The notes under the pieces are model-generated. The model was not told the DNA's origin. It did no database searches and worked only from the letters and a program-made list of their open reading frames with translations. From WLMZ01 sp043747765 (GTDB lineage Bacteria > Actinomycetota > Acidimicrobiia > Acidimicrobiales > Ilumatobacteraceae), in NCBI GenBank assembly GCA_043747765.1, contig JAYTOM010000539.1, positions 1-7,657 of the forward strand: a stretch of DNA of 7,657 bases, written 5' to 3'. The position numbers and the translations under genes were made by a program. Shown piece after piece: positions 6,685 through 7,657 of this stretch. Numbering within the stretch: the stretch's first letter is position 1; the number at the start of each line of letters is the position of its first letter.

Positions 6685-7657
6685 CAGAGCTCGGTGCTCC
6701 AGTCGCGCGTCTCCAAGATCTGCTTGACCCGAACGAGGAAACCAGCTGCGTAGGCGCCGTCGAACGCACGGTGATCCCAGCTCATTGCGAGATTACCGAC
6801 GGGGTGGATACCGATGCTCTCACTGCCGTCGGAGCCAGTGACCACGACTGGCTTGCGTACGATGGCGTCGGTCGAGAGGATCGCGACCTGCGGCTGATTG
6901 ATGATGGCCATCGTCAGAACACTGCCGGCTGATCCGTTGTTGCTGATCGTGAACGTCCCACCGGAGATCTCATCGGGCATCAGCTTGCGGTTCTTGGCCC
7001 GAGTAGCGAGGTCGTTGATCTCGTGTGCCAGCGCCCGCAGCCGCTTGGTCTCGGCATTGCGCACCACCGGTACGAGGAGGCCGTTGTAGGCCAGGTCGAC
7101 GGCAAATCCGAGATCGACGAAGTTGTGGACGACCAGATTGTCGCCGTCGACAGTTGCGTTCAGATGCGGGAACTCGCGTAGGGCGTCGACAACGGCCCGG
7201 GAGATGAAGCCGAGATAGGTCAGGCTGTAGCCCTCGGTCACTTTCCACTCGGCCTTGATCGTCGAACGGGTGGCATCGACGTTGGCAAAGTCGACTTCGA
7301 CGACGCTCAACGCATGAGGTGTGACGCCGAGGCTCATCACCATGTGAGCGCCGGTCAACTTGCGGATCTTGCTCAGCGGAACGATTGCGTCACGCTCGTC
7401 CGCAGTGCCCGTCGACTGTGAGGCCGGGCCCGGAGCCGGAACCGGAACCGGGACGGAAGCGGGCGAGGCAGCGGGTGCTGGCGCAGCAGGTGCTGACGTT
7501 GCGACAGGAGCCGGGGCGACGGATGCTGACGCAGCCACAGGAGCCGGCCCGGCAGGCGCTGGCGCAGCCACAGGAGCCGGAGACGGCACCTCTGCCACGG
7601 GTGCTGGAGCAGCCACAGGAGCCGGAGACGGCACCTCTGCCACGGGTGCTGGAGCAG
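6684..7657 (-). CDS. 2-oxoacid dehydrogenase E2 (dihydrolipoamide acyltransferase), C-terminal part
   Basis: The frame is open to the window edge; 323 residues are visible and the true start lies beyond 7657. A GTG at 7641-7643 is only an internal valine codon inside a repeat. Residues about 1-80 of the visible part are a Pro/Ala/Val-rich flexible linker that begins with near-identical 15-residue units. From about 88 to the end is the acyltransferase catalytic domain, which moves an acyl group from lipoyl-lysine to CoA. It shows LTYLGFISRAVVDAL, LGFAVD, GGTFTISNNGSAGS and the catalytic D294-H-R-A-F-D-G300 motif (SWDHRAFDG). Lipoyl and subunit-binding domains are not visible and should lie upstream. 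Whether it serves pyruvate, 2-oxoglutarate or branched-chain substrates cannot be told from this part. Its stop overlaps the LipB-LipA start, so the likely lipoylation target and its modifying enzymes are made together. Confidence 0.94.
   Translation of the reverse strand, partial: APAPVAEVPSPAPVAAPAPVAEVPSPAPVAAPAPAGPAPVAASASVAPAPVATSAPAAPAPAASPASVPVPVPAPGPASQSTGTADERDAIVPLSKIRKLTGAHMVMSLGVTPHALSVVEVDFANVDATRSTIKAEWKVTEGYSLTYLGFISRAVVDALREFPHLNATVDGDNLVVHNFVDLGFAVDLAYNGLLVPVVRNAETKRLRALAHEINDLATRAKNRKLMPDEISGGTFTISNNGSAGSVLTMAIINQPQVAILSTDAIVRKPVVVTGSDGSESIGIHPVGNLAMSWDHRAFDGAYAAGFLVRVKQILETRDWSTEL
7554..7657. repeat. 45-bp tandem repeats encoding the E2 Pro/Ala linker
   Basis: Two 45-bp units (7554-7598 and 7599-7643) match at 42 of 45 positions, and 7644-7657 repeats the first 14 bases of the second unit exactly, so the array continues past the window edge. 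Each unit encodes VAEVPSPAPVAAPAP on the minus strand. A shorter related piece, GCAGCCACAGGAGCCGG, recurs near 7531, pointing to older nested duplication. Confidence 0.93.

Noticed and set aside
7641..7643. GTG as the start of the E2 gene
   Set aside because: The same frame continues upstream to the window edge through another repeat copy, and an E2 starting here would lack its lipoyl domain.

Overview
The window is GC-rich, densely coding DNA with strong G/C preference at third codon positions. It looks like a high-GC actinobacterium. The protein styles (a DUF35 protein beside an SCP-x thiolase, and an actinobacterial-type E2) would suit Acidimicrobiia such as Ilumatobacter relatives. That placement is an impression from remembered protein sequence, not a search result.

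Left part (1-3688): positions 1-108 hold the last 35 codons of a plus-strand gene that starts outside the window. Convergent to it is a minus-strand amidohydrolase of the N-acyl-D-amino-acid deacylase type (190-1902). A 92-bp divergent spacer then leads to a plus-strand pair: a small zinc-ribbon/OB-fold (DUF35) protein (1995-2390) and an SCP-x-like thiolase (2486-3688). This pair probably acts together on acyl-CoA thioesters, for example in lipid, sterol or other carboxylic-acid catabolism.

Right part (3748-7657, all minus strand, so transcribed right to left): the C-terminal part of a 2-oxoacid dehydrogenase E2 acyltransferase (6684 to the window edge, 5' end missing), a single uninterrupted ORF joining octanoyltransferase LipB to lipoyl synthase LipA (4951-6684), and an M24-family metallopeptidase (3748-4884). 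The E2 stop and the LipB start overlap as TGATG. This places the lipoyl acceptor protein and both enzymes of de novo lipoylation in one apparent operon. It resembles the mycobacterial dlaT-lipB-lipA neighbourhood, but here lipB and lipA are fused.

The most notable observations are the LipB-LipA fusion, whose linker is encoded by a 9-bp tandem repeat, the 45-bp repeats encoding the E2 Pro/Ala linker, and an amidohydrolase that seems to lack two of the usual metal-binding histidines. No RNA genes, CRISPR arrays, insertion sequences or clear intrinsic terminators were seen. No intergenic stretch exceeds 100 bases.
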